Below are positions 62,723 through 64,000 of a stretch of DNA of 64,000 bases, piece by piece. A program made the position numbers and the translations under genes. The stretch spans positions 11,842,001-11,906,000 of the forward strand of contig AP026541.1 of assembly GCA_026075535.2 (NCBI GenBank). The letters are read 5' to 3'. The notes beneath the pieces are model-generated. The model was not told the origin of the DNA and searched no databases. It saw nothing but the letters and a program-made list of their open reading frames with translations. The DNA comes from Tricholoma matsutake (lineage: Eukaryota; Basidiomycota; Agaricomycetes; Agaricales; Tricholomataceae). Position 1 is the stretch's first letter. Every line of letters starts with the position of its first letter.

Positions 62723-64000
62723 ATGACGTCTGATGAAGGGCCTTCCGGGGAAACCGCAAAATCCACTCGGAAAGTTCAATGGCCTGACGAGCGTGGTTTA
62801 CAGCTTGCTCATGGCTTGGACCAACATGGGCTAGATGTACGTTACCAGCATTCCATTGGCAATAATTCGCAACTTGTGTGCATCGGTATAACAAGACTCA
62901 AGTCGCTTGAGCACGTCGAGCCTTTATCCGATTTTCCCTCAAATTTCTACAAGAAAGTCATTATTAACATATTTTCCTCAGCCTGTGGCTTTCCAATCGC
63001 TCACTACTGCTCTGGAACGACACAGTTCACAATCTCCACAACCCGATGATCATCATCCTCCAAAATCTACCTTTGATGATATTGCACTATCTCATGAAAA
63101 ACAAGAGGATTCGTCTGGCTTCTTAAACGAAGACTCTGCTGCGACTTCCACATCTGGCAGTACTTCCTCTTCTTCTTCAGGCAGGTCATCACCAAGGCCT
63201 CAGTGGACAGTCCCCGGCAACTTCATAGATTCGAACGAGAAAGTGGGTCTACCCGGAATCAAGAACTCCGATGGCGATGCGCATACTGAAGCGGCGCGGG
63301 TTGTGCGATCACACACACGCAAGAGGTTTGGCAGGCTTCGTGCGAAACCCAAGGTCCTGCGCAACGTAAAACCACGTGCAGACGGGAATACCTCTGGTGG
63401 GGATCGATTGAAAAGGAAAAGCACCGCCGATGTCGAACATGACGCTGCGATGTCCACGAGTTCTCTGCCGATTGGTGGAGGCGTTTTATCCGCACTTTTA
63501 ACTTTATATAATCAACAAGACCTGGGATCGTTTTCGAGTTCTTCAACTTCGGATCATCTACAGCGCGAGTTACCACCGGAGAAGCCCTGGATACATGCGC
63601 GTTCAGAGAACCACCGTAGGCCCAGGAAAGCACACGAGGATGCGCAACGTGGGAGACCATCATCAATGCTCAGTAATGAGGTACCGCCCGAACCCAGTTC
63701 CCGAGAATCCTCAGTCGATACCCAAGATAGGCATGGTCATGGAGAAAGCAAACGGGCGAAACCAGGGAGCCAACTCTTTTCGTCGATATTTTCAGATGGC
63801 AAGCCACGACAGGCCAGAAGCGGTGCAGGAGTACTTGGACCATTAATCGCAGGCACAGGCAATTTGATGGGAGTGGGCTCACCTGCTTCAGGCGGGCTTC
63901 AACCAGACGTCAAGCGACCAGGATACCATCTGTCAAGGTTCTCCTAGAGCGTCAATGTACTTATTCTCTACTAATCTTCTCTGCATTCACCAGATACTCT
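62723..64000 (+). CDS. PRM10/ThrE-like (DUF1212) membrane protein, N-terminal part
   Basis: Exon 1 62723-62836 (38 codons, MTSDEGPSGETAKSTRKVQW to HGLD), intron to 62981, exon 2 62982-63937, a likely third exon from 63994 running off the window. The spliced join reads HGLDPVAFQSLTTALERH, then a Ser-rich disordered region, a basic stretch (HTRKRFGRLRAKPKV), GGGVLSALLTLYNQQ, and a conserved KRPGYHLSRYS across the last intron. This N-terminal pattern is that of fungal pheromone-regulated membrane protein 10-like proteins, whose C-terminal transmembrane ThrE domain would lie beyond 64000. The last intron has GTTCTC as donor, unusual but giving the expected frame. Without that intron the frame would stop at 63947. 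The family call rests on memory of the motif order. Confidence 0.7.

Overview
This window looks like part of a basidiomycete (Agaricomycete-type) fungal genome. Host genes carry many 50-60 bp GT-AG introns with CTRAC-like branch points, and the accessory DNA holds element types typical of mushroom-forming fungi: a KDZ transposon with a CxC2 cysteine cluster, chromodomain Ty3/gypsy elements and hAT elements with 8-bp target duplications. I saw no rRNA, tRNA or CRISPR array.

Layout. 0-9.6 kb is a transposon graveyard: a gypsy pol relic, a solo LTR with a perfect 5-bp duplication, and four hAT-like non-autonomous elements or fragments. 9.62-15.65 kb is a nearly full-length, young but stop-riddled chromodomain gypsy element (copy A, duplication CATTG). 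16-28.4 kb is the host island: an ABC half-transporter (-), COG6 (+, 11 exons), LSM14/Scd6 (-) and a trichodiene-synthase-like terpene synthase (-). 28.42-49.90 kb is one 21.5-kb composite. Its ends are 15-bp hAT-style inverted repeats with a 7/8 target duplication. Inside lie a KDZ element with long inverted repeats, cargo-like ORFs, and a hAT transposase gene cut into two complementary parts on opposite strands. 49.9-62.7 kb holds more relics, a complete hAT-like non-autonomous element, an old gypsy element (copy B) with a nested solo LTR, and a MITE. The window ends inside a PRM10/ThrE-like membrane protein gene (62.7 kb onward).

Three patterns tie the accessory DNA together. (1) A recurrent leader-like unit has a TATA-like box, short hairpins of the type GAGCAGTGGCTC, minisatellites, and a 32-34 nt palindrome 2-6 nt before a predicted mini-intron; it occurs in several unrelated-looking hAT-like elements. 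In the 21.5-kb hAT it lies on the transposase strand at its 5' end, which suggests it is the transposase leader kept by deletion derivatives. (2) Stops that fit CGA-to-TGA change interrupt gypsy, hAT, KDZ and cargo ORFs alike, a CpG-deamination signature. (3) Nested insertions, an inversion and a conversion-like patch allow a relative history to be drawn.

The host genes are independent housekeeping or secondary-metabolism genes (Golgi tethering, mRNA-granule translation control, export, terpene formation), not an operon. Exon boundaries were read by eye; where stated, the exon sum was checked to be a multiple of three.
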